A DNA stretch of 64,000 bases from Deinandra increscens subsp. villosa (Eukaryota > Streptophyta > Magnoliopsida > Asterales > Asteraceae), in assembly GCA_039602395.1 (NCBI GenBank), contig JBCNJP010000010.1, positions 38,077,874-38,141,873 on the forward strand. Direction: 5' to 3'. Positions 20,887-33,210 of the stretch are shown piece by piece; within the stretch, counting starts at the first letter, position 1, and each line of letters begins with the position of its first letter. The notes beneath the pieces were generated by a model. That model searched no databases. It had not been told where the DNA came from and was given only the letters and a program-made list of their open reading frames with translations. A program made the position numbers and the translations under genes.

Positions 20887-23713
20887 TGATGTTTGTGATC
20901 ATGCACCCATTTAGATGTTGGGCTTCGATATTGAGAACTTTCAGAAGAAATTTTCTCTTTCACAAAGACCTCAGAAATATTCCGAGCATCGACACAATGA
21001 AGAGGAAACTCTTTGTCCGAGAAAAGCTGATCAGAACCTTTGAGGTTGTAGAACCTCTCAAGTTGAACTTTGTCTGCTTTGAACACTTCCTTCTTCACTT
21101 GCTGCATCTTAAGTTTCTTCAAGTTTTGTGAGGTAGATGCTGGAACCTCCTCAGCTTTATCCTTCTTCTCATGAAAACCCAAACCAACCCTCTTTCCAAC
21201 AACTTTCTCCTCAGATGTATAATGTCCATGCTTTGCTAACCGAGAAAATTCAGCTTTCACTTCAGTTACATTCTTTTGATCATAAAAGATCTTTTCATCA
21301 AACTCAGGTTGAGACTGAATCTTGTCACTTGAAGTAACTGATTTCTCATTATCAACAGAAGATGAACCAGACACAAACTTTGGAGCTGGAAGAACCTCAG
21401 ATTTCTTTCCCTTCTGCTTCTTATTCTTCTTGCTCTTCTTTTTCTTCATAACGTTGTCTTCTTCAATAGTAGATGATGATACATTTGAATAATCAAATTC
21501 AGAAACTTGCTCTTTCACTTCTTTGAAAGCTTCTTTGATCTGAGAAGTGGGCGATGCAGTTTTATCAAACATCTTTTCAAAATTAGCATCATTAGCTAAG
21601 AAGCTTGTGAAAACTTGAGAATTGGAAACATTATTGAGCAAGCGATTTGCATCAATTACTTGAATTTTGAGATTAGAAATCTTCTATTGTGCTTTAGCCA
21701 ACTCTTTTTCGGTAGCTATCAAACGCTTAACAACTTTATGAGTTTCAAACTTTTGCATTCGAAGATTTTCCAATCCTTCAAACAACTCTTTCTTTAGTTT
21801 AGCTTCATTTCGCCTTTGAATCTCCAAATTTACTGTTTGAACTTTATTCACACTAACCAACTCCCGCTTCTCATCCAACAACTTTTCCATGTCAACTTGA
21901 TATGTTTCAATCTTGCTAGCAGATTCTTCAACATTCTGTTTAAGCAAATCAAGTTTGAGTTTGGACTTTTCAAATAAATTCGTGAAGTCAATAGCAGCAT
22001 CTTCAGCATTAAACTTCCATTTTTCAACCTCTTTTACCAACTCATCCCGTTCTTCACAAACCTTTGCTCTGGCAGCTTCAACATCCTTCTTATCTTGTTT
22101 GAACACTTCTAAACTTCATTCAACAATTTGATCTCAGTCATTAAACATTCATTCTTCAAAACCAACTATTTCTCCTTTTCCTTAGAAATCTTCAAACATG
22201 AATTAATCACATCAAATTCCTCAAACAGCTTTTGAACTTTATTCACCAACGAAGCATTTTCTTTCATCAGACTTTCCAAGTTTTTAGCAGATTCATAAGA
22301 ACTTGGATTTGAACTAGTATCGGAACTAGTATCTGAATAGGAATCATCTGTTTGAACATGAGTGACAATCAAAGCTGATGAATCATAACCAAACCTTTGA
22401 CCCCAATCATATACAACATCCTGCTGAACTGTTAAAGCTGTAGCCATGTCTGTGTTACTAGAAGATGGCTGAGTAAAACCAGGTTTGCTTGATAAAGAAA
22501 AACCAGACTTGCTAAGATTTGCTTGTTGACATTCTTTGGCAAAATGTCCAAGCTGCGAACATTTGTAGCACTTCAGTTTTGATTTATCAAACCCCAATTT
22601 CTCACTAGAAATATTTCTTCCATGTTTCTTGAAAAATCTCTTCGATCGTTGGCATAACATAGCATATTGCCAAGATATATCCAATTCAGTTAGTTGATCA
22701 TCATCAAGTGCATCAAGATCATCGCCGGTTAACTTTGCATCAGCAACATTCTTGATAATCAACCCAAAGGATGAGGAAATCAATGCAGAAATCATTTTGG
22801 CACAATCATCTGTTGATTCAACAGAAAACGCATTCTGACTTGATGAATTTGGAATTGTAAACCTACAACCCCGTGAAGAATTGTTATCAGAATTTCCTGA
22901 ACTTCCTGACAAGAAAGCAACACTTGGTGCAGAATTCAAATTTGGCTTAGCTTTTGCATTCATGCTTGCACTATTCTCACCATGATACAATTCAGGATTC
23001 TGTAAAGTAGCTGTTGACTTCTTTGAGTTTAACATTTCCATTTCCCGAGCATGAAGTTTTCCAGTAAGCTCGTGAAATGTCATTGTAGAATAATCCTTAT
23101 CATGAGTGAGTAGCAAAACATAGTTTTCCCATTTTTCAGGCAAAGCTTCCAAAATCTTTTCTTTTAAATCAGCATCGGTTTTTTCAATCCCAACCACCTT
23201 TAATTCACTAATCAAGTGTGACAGCCTTGAAACAAGAGCAGTAATGTTTTCATTGTCAAAATTCTCAAAATTATCAAACTCTTTGTTCAAAACTTTCTTC
23301 CGACTCTTCTTGTAGTCATCATTACCTTCACACCTCGCTGATAGAGCATCCCACAATTGCTTAGATTTCTTGCAAGTGCTAAATTGATGAAGCAACTCAG
23401 TGGGTGATGCCATTGTAAGATAACCATATGCTTTTTGTTCAAGCTCGTATGATTTTCTTTCAGCAAGATCAAAAGTATGAACTTATTTGAAATATCCCGC
23501 ATCTATTGGATGTTGATATAGCTTCTTAAGCGGGATCCACAAATCGATATCATTTGTACTTATGTAAGCGGAAAATCGTTTCTTCCAATTTTGATAATCT
23601 TCAAGTTTCAACAATTTGGGAACTTTCTGACTTGTTCCGATTTCATTGTCAAAATTCAGCATAGTTTGCATCGCATTCTGCATCGCTGCAAATGCTTGAA
23701 ATTCCGACATCGT
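20887..23713 (-). pseudogene. Copia gag with two-zinc-knuckle plan, truncated (element V)
   Basis: Gag forms the particle that packages element RNA. Translation would start at MSEFQAF (about 23713). Pieces lie at 23713-23483 (NFDNEIGTSQKVPKLLKLED, Gag N-domain), 23413-22166 (UBN2-type gag core, then zinc knuckle CYKCSQLGHFAKEC at about 22575-22535), 22106-21684 (long coiled coil) and 21641-20887 (Lys-rich and Ser-rich tail). Frameshifts near 23480, 22130 and 21660 break it. The homologous gag of element III continues to a second knuckle, CYICRRPGHMAKDC; here the DNA is truncated at 20887 before that point. No protease, integrase or RT follows. The long gag recalls the SIRE/Maximus lineage. 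Confidence 0.85.
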
Positions 23714-24185
23714 TGAAAATTTTGAATTATGTTGGCCGAACTTGCTCCGAACCGTCACGATGCTCTGAACCTCCACCGAACTCCCTCCGAACCTAAATCT
23801 ATAGGCCGAACTTTGTCCGAAGTTCAGAACACCTCCGAAACTCGACCGAACTTGCTAAACTCCGAACTCTCACCGAACACTGACCAAACTCTCGCCGAAG
23901 ACTCACCGACCTTGGTCCAAACTTCGAGTTCGAGGCAGTTACTCTGAACCTGATCAGAAAACTCCAAACTTCGAACTCATTTGTCAAAAACTCTCAAAAA
24001 TTGAAAGATTTTGACGAAACTTGCAACTGAAGATCAGAAAAACTGATAAGAAGTGATTTAGGAGCAGATTTGACACCAAAAACTCGATAGAATTGATGAA
24101 AAACACGAAAACCAAAATGAGAGACTCCAAAAACGCTTAAAAAATCCAAAAATAGCAACCACAGATCAGTAGAGTGAACCAGAAA
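23714..24185 (-). mobile_element. Leader of element V with CCGAAC motif array
   Basis: The leader lies between primer site and gag start. Eight exact CCGAAC hexamers (read on +) fall within about 23735-23880, with further one-mismatch copies. The matching leader of element III (61264-61730) has seven. The same motif builds the palindromes in the LTRs of this family. Confidence 0.75.
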
Positions 24186-24197
24186 GCTCTGATACCA
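24186..24197 (-). other. tRNA-Met primer binding site (element V)
   Basis: TGGTATCAGAGC on the - strand, two bases from the LTR end. Confidence 0.85.
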
Positions 24198-24199
24198 CT

Positions 24200-24549
24200 T
24201 GAAAATGCGTGTGCATCGGATCGTCTACTCGATCTAGCTAATCAGACATCGAAACGTAATTAACCGATTGTTTTATTGATCAAAACGAACAATGACAATC
24301 AGTGAAACACTTAGAGACACAACATAGAGAAACACCTTGAAAACACACACTTAGCAGAAATCTCACACGCTCAGAACTCTCTAAGACAAAGAACAACCAT
24401 CTATTTATACCCAGCTGGCCGAGCTTCATCCGAACCTCAGTTTCGGCCAGTCCGAACTTCAAATTCGGACCATGTTCGGCCAGACCTACTTTGGCATGAA
24501 CTTGTTCCTTGCTCGATACTTCACACGACACACATATCAGGTATCAACA
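24200..24549 (-). mobile_element. 5' LTR of element V, 350 bp
   Basis: The LTR begins TGAAAATGCGTG and ends CAGGTATCAACA on +. It is homologous to both LTRs of element III (61745-62128 and 48123-48473). It includes a TATAAATA box on - (about 24406-24413) and the palindrome GTCCGAAC..TTCGGAC (about 24452-24472). The flank is AAGAT; no partner LTR is present because the element is truncated at 20887. Confidence 0.85.
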
Positions 24550-27500
24550 AAGATCTAAATTTTAGACTATTATAAGGCGGAAGCTAAGTGTCTTCTAGGG
24601 TTATCTTCATGCGCGCGCCAGCGAGTCTACGGTTGATCTTCTAATTCCATGTTGTCCAAAGCTAGGTACCTGTTACATACTCAAAAAGATTTTGTGTCAA
24701 CTAAAAAGTTGAGTGAGTTCACAAGTTTAGTCAAAAGTAATAGTTGTACAAAAAGGAGTTTCTCTTTGAGTTTGTCAGAAGTATGGTTGTAGTTACGTTT
24801 ATCAAAATGAGTCTTTGCATTAAGAAAACGTAGTTATCATTGTGTTTGTAAAAAATATAGAGTTTATCGTACATGAGTCTAAAAGTATGTTTTTAGCGTA
24901 CATTATCAAAATAGTAATCAATTCAATGGCCCATCGATAGTGGGATTCTACGACGTCAATATGAGTATAGTTACACAATTAACCATCCTCTATTCGTCCT
25001 GGTCCATACCCGATTGTTTTGCGTGCAACCACTCGCCAATAGAGTCTTCCCGTAAAATATAAACAAATGTGAACCCAACCATGTGGTTGTGATGCGTCAA
25101 AGGCCAAAATATCGTTTCTTGTGAGGGCGTCTTGAAATACATGGGCACAAGGACGTGGGGGAATTATCCCCAAATAGCGCTATCCATTTTACCCATGGTC
25201 CTATACCAAGGACTAAGATTGTGTACGTGCGAGACTAGCCGGGGTAAGTATCACTAGTTTGAACATATGCGTTATCGTGTATCGAGCACCCAATATACAA
25301 TCAAGTACGATAATTTAAATAAAAGAGAGTACGATAATGATATAAATACATGTTGAAACAAATGGAATATGTGTCACCACAAATATGTAAAAGGGGAAAA
25401 GGGGAAAAAGATAGTGAAACTCACTTAAGCATTTGCATTTCCCAAATAGTTTGGGTTTCCTTAATTTCTAATGCCTTGCACCTAAAGTAAGGATTTAGAC
25501 CAATTAAGTTATAGGTTCGGGTGGTTCACCCATCGTTTGCGTTCTCATGATCCATTGAGATTCTTAGGTAGTTTAATGAATAAGTGTTTGTCTTGATTAG
25601 TGTTAAGTATTCATGTGTCTCTTTAAATACTGTTGTGGTGACATTGTATTATTCATATAAGTATGGTTACAATACATAAACCGTTTTGGGCTTTATTTGG
25701 TTTTAGGCCGTAGGCCCGATGGGTTTGGATTGGTGTTCTTTGGTTTTTGGGAACGGTTTTTGGCACAAGAATCCTAGGTTGAAATTACATTTGTAAATAT
25801 TTGTGTAAAAACTTTGTGATTGGTACTCATAGAGGAAATTAAGTTAACCCTGATATTGTAGTTACTTGATTAATTATAGTTGATGAAAATGTTTGGTTTA
25901 AAAACATAATTATATAAAACATGTTTTGGTATAAAAATATATGTAAGTAATGTTTATGAAATAAAATTTATAAGTAGGGATTATCATAAAATAAGATTAT
26001 GACCAAGATATGATTTTGTAAACAACGGTCTCTAAGAAATTATTATAAATACGTGTTAGCATAACATATTGTTCCGACGTAAACTTTTATTTAAATTATT
26101 TAAAATTAAATGGTTGGTCATCCTGTTTTACCCGATTGTGCATTGGACTTTACCTGACTACTCGAATATTTATTGAATATGTACCTGTAACCCGATTGTT
26201 TATTTGGGTCTTAACCCGATTACGCGAAGCCCAACAGTGTGGTCTGGGCCTATCCTTAACTTGTTGTTTTAGTTTTGGGTTTCCGTTTAATTGATCCAGT
26301 GGCCCAACCAGTTAAACAGTGGGCTTGGCCCAACTGCTTCGGCAAACAAGATCGTATCTGGGCCCAACTCCTTTACCCGATAGCTAGGTCCACTTGTCGA
26401 AGGTTCACCTGGTTGTGTTAGGTTATAGACTTGATCCGACCGGTCTTACTAGACTTAAACTGATCCGTTGCATGTTTCTGACCTGACTGGATTATCCTGA
26501 TACGGGTGTTCTGAGTCTCCGGTTCAGTCCACTGGGCTATTGGGTCAGACAGTTCAGTGTGTTGATTGCATGCATGTTTGAGCACATGCATTGGTGTTAC
26601 CCGACTCAGTGGCCCGGCCCGCTTTACTCTTCAAAAATGTTTAGGTTGTATTTTATTTGGGGTGGTTATTATTGGAATTTAGACTTTGTATGGTTTTGGG
26701 CCGGTGACCTATTTATGATCCCATTCCCCTTTGATGATCAAATAGTTCCATTATAATGCGTGTGTACCTGGTTTTTGGTGTTAAAACATACATATATATA
26801 ATAAATAGTTTGTAAAGCATAGGTTATCTATAACATATGTGTTTTCGAGTTTAGTAGCCTTGGTTTATGGTTATGAAGGTGCTCGCAGTGATTGTGAACA
26901 TATGTATGTGCATGCGTGTGTGGTGATATTGACTATATAGATTTTTAGTTGAATCTCAACCGTCTAGTGATAACGCAACCTATGAGTACATAAACGTTTT
27001 GAAACGAATATAAATTATGTGTTTTTACGTTGGGTAAGTGTTTCATGGATCCGTTCCCTAAGGGGTCGATGTTGGGGTCCCATGTTGTTGCCATGTGACG
27101 CGATGAGGGTTGCTAAGGTGATGGTTGGATGAACCGTACTTCCCTTGGGTTTTGCATGCATGGAGTTTGTAGGTATCATGGTAATGATCGGAGGGGGTTG
27201 ATGATGTTGTGACGGCGGGTTCATGGTCCTGTATGCATGGGGAGACAGGTGAGTGGTGGTTGATGGTGGTGGTGGTGTGTTGGTGGTGTAGTGGGGTGAA
27301 ACCCGTAGGTGTACGGTGTAGTGTGGTGGCTTGGAGGAAGTTTAGGGGTTGCTTGGAACCCGAGGGGAGGAGAGTGAGAGAGAGGCGTCGATGGAGTGAG
27401 CTAAGGAGAAAGTGGAAGGAGAGTGATGGTGCAAATGAGGATCAGTGGTGGTCGAGAGGGGGTTATATCCACCGATTAGGGACCATTGGGAGTGTAGCAA

Positions 27501-28900
27501 AGGTTAGGAGCCATTGGTGAGAATTGGAGAGTGTGATGTATGTGACAAGTGTCCAATAAGGGTTAAAGTCTCTGCATGGGCGTTGATCGGGTAATGGAGG
27601 ATTTACGAGGATTTACAAGCAATCCCTTTGGTTGGTCACTTTGCAAGCATGGCCTCTCATTGGTGGATTAGGGTGGCATAATTATGGTTCCAGTCCCTCG
27701 AGTTTGTCTTAAGTGCCAACCGGTCTTAGTGGAGGATCCTATGCTCATTTTGGTTCTCAATGGCACCCCAAATACCCGGCCCAAGCTTTAAGGCTATCGG
27801 GCCCTTATGAGTTGGCTACGACCCAACCTGAATACTTTAATGGGCTCATCCAACCGTCGGGTGTTGTGAGGTTGGCCCAACTAAACGAATTCCTTATAAA
27901 TTGCGGTGCAAATTTGTGAGCCGAAATGATCAGGTTACTAGACCATAGCCCAAATCCAAGTCAATTGGGCTTGGGTTCTCTGTAAGCTCTAAACAGGCTC
28001 ATTGGGCTTGTCAATGCTTAATGGAACTACATACTTAATAGGCTTACTAGATGCCTAATGGGTTTACTAGAAACTTAGTTGGCTTGACCATATTGTATCA
28101 GTGTGAAAGATCAGACGATTCGAATAACGATAGGAATTGGAATTTGAATTTTGAATTGGTTGAAGTACTAGACGTATAATCATGTGTGTATATATATACA
28201 TGTATATATATATTTAATTATTGTGTATAGGTGGTCATGCACCAAGACTTATTTTATATTTTTACCGATTATGGTTGTTCCAAGTCACTGTCAACCTTTG
28301 CATATCTTGTGAAGATTTTGACTCCTACTTCTCTAAGTTTGTGAATAGCCCTTCGAATTTTCATACATTTGGAGTTGGCTTGCATGCATGTCTTTATAAG
28401 GGACATTATAAGCATTAGACTTAGTTGATCCAAGTCACTGTCATATAAGAATAAGATTTATTATCATTGTCAGTTGTGGCAATGTGGTAAGTGTTGTATT
28501 GGATGGGACCAAATACTCCTTTGACTTTCTTAACCTTTATTTCATTAGTTCTTTGATTGTTGCCTCTGAATATAGCTAGCTTTTCTCGAATGGTTCTTGA
28601 AGGATGGATTTATGGAAGACTTTTCTTGATATAGGACTCATTGATTGCAGTTATTCCCCTTTTTGAAGAAACATGTCTGAAAAGTCCCATTGTTCATGCC
28701 ATATTTCATCCTCTCCTTTTTTCTTGCATGTGATTATCTACATATAGAGATCTCGAGAGGATAAACATTTTAGGCATGTTAAGTGCTCCCCTTTCATCCA
28801 TGTCCCTTCCTTTTCCCTTGTCTAAATTTGAACTTGGAAGAGCCCCCATGCTGACTGTTGTCTCCTCCCTTTCATATTTGTTGAGAGGGTAGAGGAGGAG
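24550..28900. other. Long stretch without a recognisable gene
   Basis: No frame has a convincing protein. Sub-patterns are GTACGATAATG-type repeats near 25305-25345, a run of ACCCGATT and GGGCCCAAC motifs in 26120-26400, and GGTGGTGGT-rich sequence at 27230-27320. A TA palindrome lies at about 28188-28212. The texture (long, GC-neutral, non-coding, with pockets of 5'-UTR-like sequence) resembles old LTRs, but I found no paired ends. Confidence 0.45.
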
Positions 28901-28964
28901 GTCTAGTGGCAGGTTGTCATGGAGGCGGAGGAGGCATTGACTCTTTCGGTTTTAGATAAGGTTT

Positions 28965-29850
28965 TCATTGCACAGTCTTCTTCTTCTTTGGTGAAGATTC
29001 ATCTTTTGTGACGAATATTTTTCTTTTGTCTGCTTGTTTGGGAGGAGAGTCATCAAGATTCATGACTGTTGGTGGTATCCATTTTGGTTTCTCTAGAGGT
29101 TTCTTTGCATCTGTGGATTTGGTTGATTTGACTTCTTTTAGCAGTCTGTTGATCTTTTTTTCCAGTGTTATCTGATCAGTATTGATTTGAGAGATGTTCT
29201 GTCTGTCAGCGAGAAAATATTTGTTGATGGTATTGTATTCTATTTGATCTTGATGAGGGCTTCATCCCCTTTTGCTTCAAAGCTTTCAAATACTCTTTGA
29301 ACCTTATCAGCAAGATCTTTGATTTTATCTTCCACAGTTTGTGACCCTCCAGCTCCTGTTTTCCAATTCTTATGTTGTAGTTCTTTGATTTGATCGGCCA
29401 TTTCTGCAAGCCTCTGATTATTTGCAGATCTAATTTCTTGAACTTCCTTTTCCAGCTTAGAAATTCTTTCTGAGTTGTTGGTTGACTGCTCCAAAGGTTC
29501 TCTGATTTTGACAGAATTATTATAGGATTTATGAGAAAGTTCTGTAGTTTTAGATTTCTTTTTTTCTGAAAAAATCTACAAGCATAGATCATAAAGTTTT
29601 GGAGTATTCCTCAAAGTCAGAATTCAAGGCAACTCCTTTGGTTAAACTAACAAATTCTCCCTTGGGAGATCTGTCAGTGCCTGAGAGTCCAATCAAGCTG
29701 AGTGAGTATAGGACTTCCACATTCCTCACTGATCCTATGTTAGGATCTATCTCCTGTGTGTTTTTGTGAATTCTAAGAAAAGATTTCCATGATTTTCTAT
29801 GAAGATGTGTCAGATGAGTTAGTAGAGACCACATCTCTGTCACTTATTTC
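28965..29850 (-). pseudogene. C-terminal part of a copia accessory ORF (relic C)
   Basis: On the - strand, broken frames encode a short N-terminal piece (LNSDFEEYSKTL near 29600), a heptad coiled coil (ERISKLEKEVQEI...MADQIKELQHKN, about 29490-29360) and a Lys/Pro-rich tail ending KKKKTVQ at about 28967. This pattern resembles the C-terminus of the extra ORF that Asteraceae SIRE-like copia elements carry after pol. It probably belongs with relic B (32060-32775 plus 45478-45960), separated from it by the inserted fragment 29952-32060. At least three frameshifts or stops are present. Confidence 0.4.
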
Positions 29851-29951
29851 CATGTGTCATTGATTCGAAGAGTCTCTACTTGTTGTTACATCATCCTCAC
29901 TGACCGAGCAGATAAGATTTTATGATGTGTGGCTGTTTTTGGGATGTCAAT

Positions 29952-30319
29952 TGTGAAACCGAGATACGATCTTACTACTGCATTCTTTGATCAATGTAAT
30001 GAACACGAGATGTAAATAACAGAATTCTTATTGATCACTTGAAGATACAAAGAAGACTCTCTCTAGTTTCTCTCTCTAGAACACACACAGAAAAGGTGTA
30101 GAAAATGACAGAACTGTTCAACTAGTTACCCTGCACATTCTAACACAAACCTATTTATAGTTAGTGACGAAACAACCTGCGTACCAAATGGTGAACCATC
30201 TGGTACGGGCGTACCATTTGGTACGGCACCAATGATACTGTCACTACAACACACAGACTCACTCTAATCTAGATACGATACACGAGACACATCATAGCAT
30301 AGGTATATGCTCTAACAAA
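29952..30319 (-). mobile_element. Copia 3' LTR (element IV), 368 bp approx.
   Basis: On the - strand it starts TGTTAGAGCATATACC, preceded by the purine tract AAGGGGGAGTT (30320-30330), so this is a 3' LTR. The end near 29952 (GGTTTCACA) is approximate. A TATAAATA box on - lies near 30150, and a double palindrome built on GTACCAAATGGT / ACCATTTGGTAC lies at 30180-30224. The sequence differs from the element III LTR. Confidence 0.6.
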
Positions 30320-32060
30320 CTCCCCCTTAACGTGTAGTGTATCTATAGTCTAACTAAACTTCAGTCTTCAATCTTCAACAGTGCTACATCCGATCTTCAA
30401 CTTGAAATCTTGTCAGAAATAGAGCTTGCATGGCTGGATCACTCTTGAATCATCTTTGGTATTCAATATCCACTTGTGAAAGATACTTCAAACTCCCCCT
30501 TTCACCAGAAGACCGAAACGAAGTTTCCTTTTTCTTTTGAAAACCTAATTTAATCTTGGCGCAAAACTTCTCTTCGAGAATCCAAGATAGGTTTTGAAAG
30601 ATGATTTCGTATCACATGTCGATCGATCGAAAACAAATAAGAAATAAAATCTTTTTGGCTTTTTGAAACTTTATATTAAAACACACCGAAAATCTTTTTG
30701 GATTTTTCAGATATGAAACATAAATGCAATACAGAATCAGACACTATTTTTGTCTTTTGCGAGAAAGATCACAACTTGGGATCATATTGAACATGACATG
30801 CTGAACTACACTTCAATTGCAATTACTTCAGCACATAAGTCATGTCGATTACTGGTATAATTTATCCATCTTAAACTCAGACACAATCATACTCATAACA
30901 TCTGGATATGTTAATGTATTGATTAGGTGTGCTTTGACCAGTGTACCCCACACTATCAGACATACTCAGATATGCATTTTCTTTTATATCACACTTTGTG
31001 ATTTCATTTGTGATTTAATCACATAATGATTGAATTCATGATATAGGAAACTGTGTTCCATGCAAAAAGAAATAAGAACGTTAAATCGTCTACCTTAAGG
31101 TCGATCTTTTGATACGCAGATAAGGCCTTGGATTTAACAAAATAAGAAAATAAAAACAAGTTGAAATTGTATATCCCAACAACAATCGGGTCGGTACTCC
31201 CGTACACGCAGAGAAAGTCCGATGAGTTATCCGAAACACCAAAGAAAATAAAGCAGAATGTCAAACGAACAACAATCAGGTCGATCTTTCGATACGCAAA
31301 GAATGTCCGATCGTTTGACAAAATAAAGAAAATCAAACAAGTTTAAATCTTTGCAAAATGAACACATGTATACACAATGACTTCTCATTTTCCTTTTTCA
31401 CATATCTTTTTCTTGATATCATGAGACATGCATCAAGATGTTGTCCACTTGGTCAAGCATTATTATTTAATGTGTTTATCACATCTGAATACTTTATGAT
31501 TTAATGTCGAGCCTACCAAGCACATCGAACAATGATCTTATGACTTTTTCATCTATTCTATCCATGAGCCAGACAAGTAAGCCAATGTACCATCATTTCC
31601 CGATCATGTCGGATCAATTTCTCATTTTTCAATGTTTTTGTATTTTTATGTTTTCCAATGTTTTTGTATTTTTCCATTTTTCTCCCCCTTAAAATGAAAA
31701 CTCTATTGTTGGATTTTCATGTTAACAAAAACACAAAGACACTATTTTTGGTATTTTCAATTTTCTCCCCCTAAACTACATACGAAAATTTGATATTTCT
31801 TGAAATTTAAGTTTTTAACATTTGATATTTCTTGACATTTAAGTTAAAATAGCAGAATACTCCTCCATCAATAACTTTTCAATCACCGATAGGTCTTCTA
31901 GAAGTACCTGCACACTGGTCAAACACGTTAGTTTATAAATGACCCGAAGCGAATCGCTTCTGGTCGACCAGTATCTTGGTTTCCTTTTGAAACCACTTTA
32001 GGTTTCCAAATTTGTTGTTTTGATAACTCACTATCTGATGAACCAGTCACAGTCGATTGT
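30320..32060 (-). mobile_element. 3' untranslated internal region of element IV
   Basis: It is clearly homologous to 48475-50340 of element III: both share TCTTGGCGCAAAAC, TACGCAGA(T/G)A...GTCCGA blocks and GCGAATCGCTTCTGGTCGACC near the right end. The open frames here (31019-31336 and others) are shared non-coding sequence, not genes. The homology stops at about 32060, where the gag end would follow; beyond that the DNA is accessory-ORF relic B. It is therefore a truncated insertion. Confidence 0.6.
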
Positions 32061-32775
32061 GACGAACAATGGGTTGTGGTGCCGGTTGGATTGGAAGTTG
32101 GTGAAGGCTACTTGGTATGAGGATTGTTGTGATGAAGGAGAGTTGCGAGAGGGTGCTGGTGAGTTGTGGGGAGAGTTTATGGGTGTTTGAATTGGTTGTT
32201 CAGGGTGGTATTGAAAGGTTGTTCCTTAGGGCTCGTGATCATCCATTTTCTCCGAAGGAACCTCTTCGGAGTTAGGTAACTCATTTGGATTAGTAGCCTT
32301 TTTGTTGTTTTTTATCATGAAATCTTTGAGAATTTGAGAATTATATGGAATCTTAGAGGTCATGATCCAAGGAAGGTAAGAGAAATGAATATAGGTACCT
32401 AATTTATGATGCCCTTTATGTGGAACTCTTCTGTTATGAACAATTATGTGTTTTCTGAGGCCGTGAACTTTCTGGACAACATTTGTGCAAGAAATCTGGC
32501 GTAGGGTATAAAGCTGGTTCTCTTTGTCTCGATAGATTTTTCTTTAACCCTTCTGAAAATATCGCTCCAGATTAGTGCAACAATGTCCATGTCTTTTGCA
32601 TGAAGATTCCATATATGACATTCATGATGTACTTATTGGATGGATCCATTGATCCTTTCTTGGAGCTCATGGTGCTATTGAGGAACTCGACCACAAATTT
32701 CTAGATAGGTTCTAGGTGGCCTATTCTGAGTTGAGAGAGGGGTTGATTATCTGTGAACTTCCCTCTTGTAATTGT
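32061..32775 (-). pseudogene. Copia accessory-ORF relic B, downstream half
   Basis: The - strand reads, with breaks, LSQLRIGHLEP, STMSSKKGSMDPSN, SFIPYARFLAQMLS and a Ser/Pro-rich tail. It joins directly in sequence to 45478-45960 once element I (32781-45472, with its AACCA duplication) is removed. The order of blocks matches the N-terminal domain of the extra ORF of SIRE-like copia elements. Several stops and frameshifts show it was already dead before element I arrived, or has decayed since. Confidence 0.5.
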
Positions 32776-32780
32776 AACCA

Positions 32781-33174
32781 TGTAGGTCCAGTAATCTCCC
32801 AAACACACGATATCTAATCTAACACGAGTGCGGAATCCTCGTATAAGATCGATTCAAGATGAATAGTAGTAGAATAGACTAAATCAAAGAGAAAGATGAA
32901 GTCTTGAATGAATAATCACTACTAGAAGCTGATCGTAAACTAGCAATAGACAAGTAAATCGTAAACTGCCTTTAGATTGATTGAAAAGCTTGCAATCATA
33001 AACAATAGAATGGGTTTATATAGCACCCTTACATGAATCGTAAACCTAATCAGCCCTCTAGGCCCATATCGTAAACATTAACTAAGCCCAATTACATAAT
33101 AAATAACAAGCCCAAACCAAGACAAAGTAAGTCCAATCACAAATGTTCATGCCTTAAATAAACCTAGCCCAACA
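32781..33174 (-). repeat. 3' LTR of element I
   Basis: TGTTGGGCTAGG...GACCTACA on the element strand. TATATAAA on - at 33015-33022 is the likely core promoter. Four TCGTAAAC motifs (read on +) occur within it. Confidence 0.97.
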
Positions 33175-33184
33175 ATCTTCCCCT
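33175..33184 (-). other. Polypurine tract of element I
   Basis: AGGGGAAGAT on - immediately before the 3' LTR, the plus-strand DNA primer site. Confidence 0.8.
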
Positions 33185-33210
33185 AGGCATGAATCATTTG
33201 ATCTTTTCTT

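Noticed and set aside
24979..25173. 64-residue ORF on -
   Set aside because: Isolated, no domain, within repeat-like non-coding sequence.
31019..31336. Conserved ORF shared with 49080-49544
   Set aside because: The similarity comes from homologous 3' untranslated regions of elements III and IV; the peptide is low-complexity and starts and ends differ.
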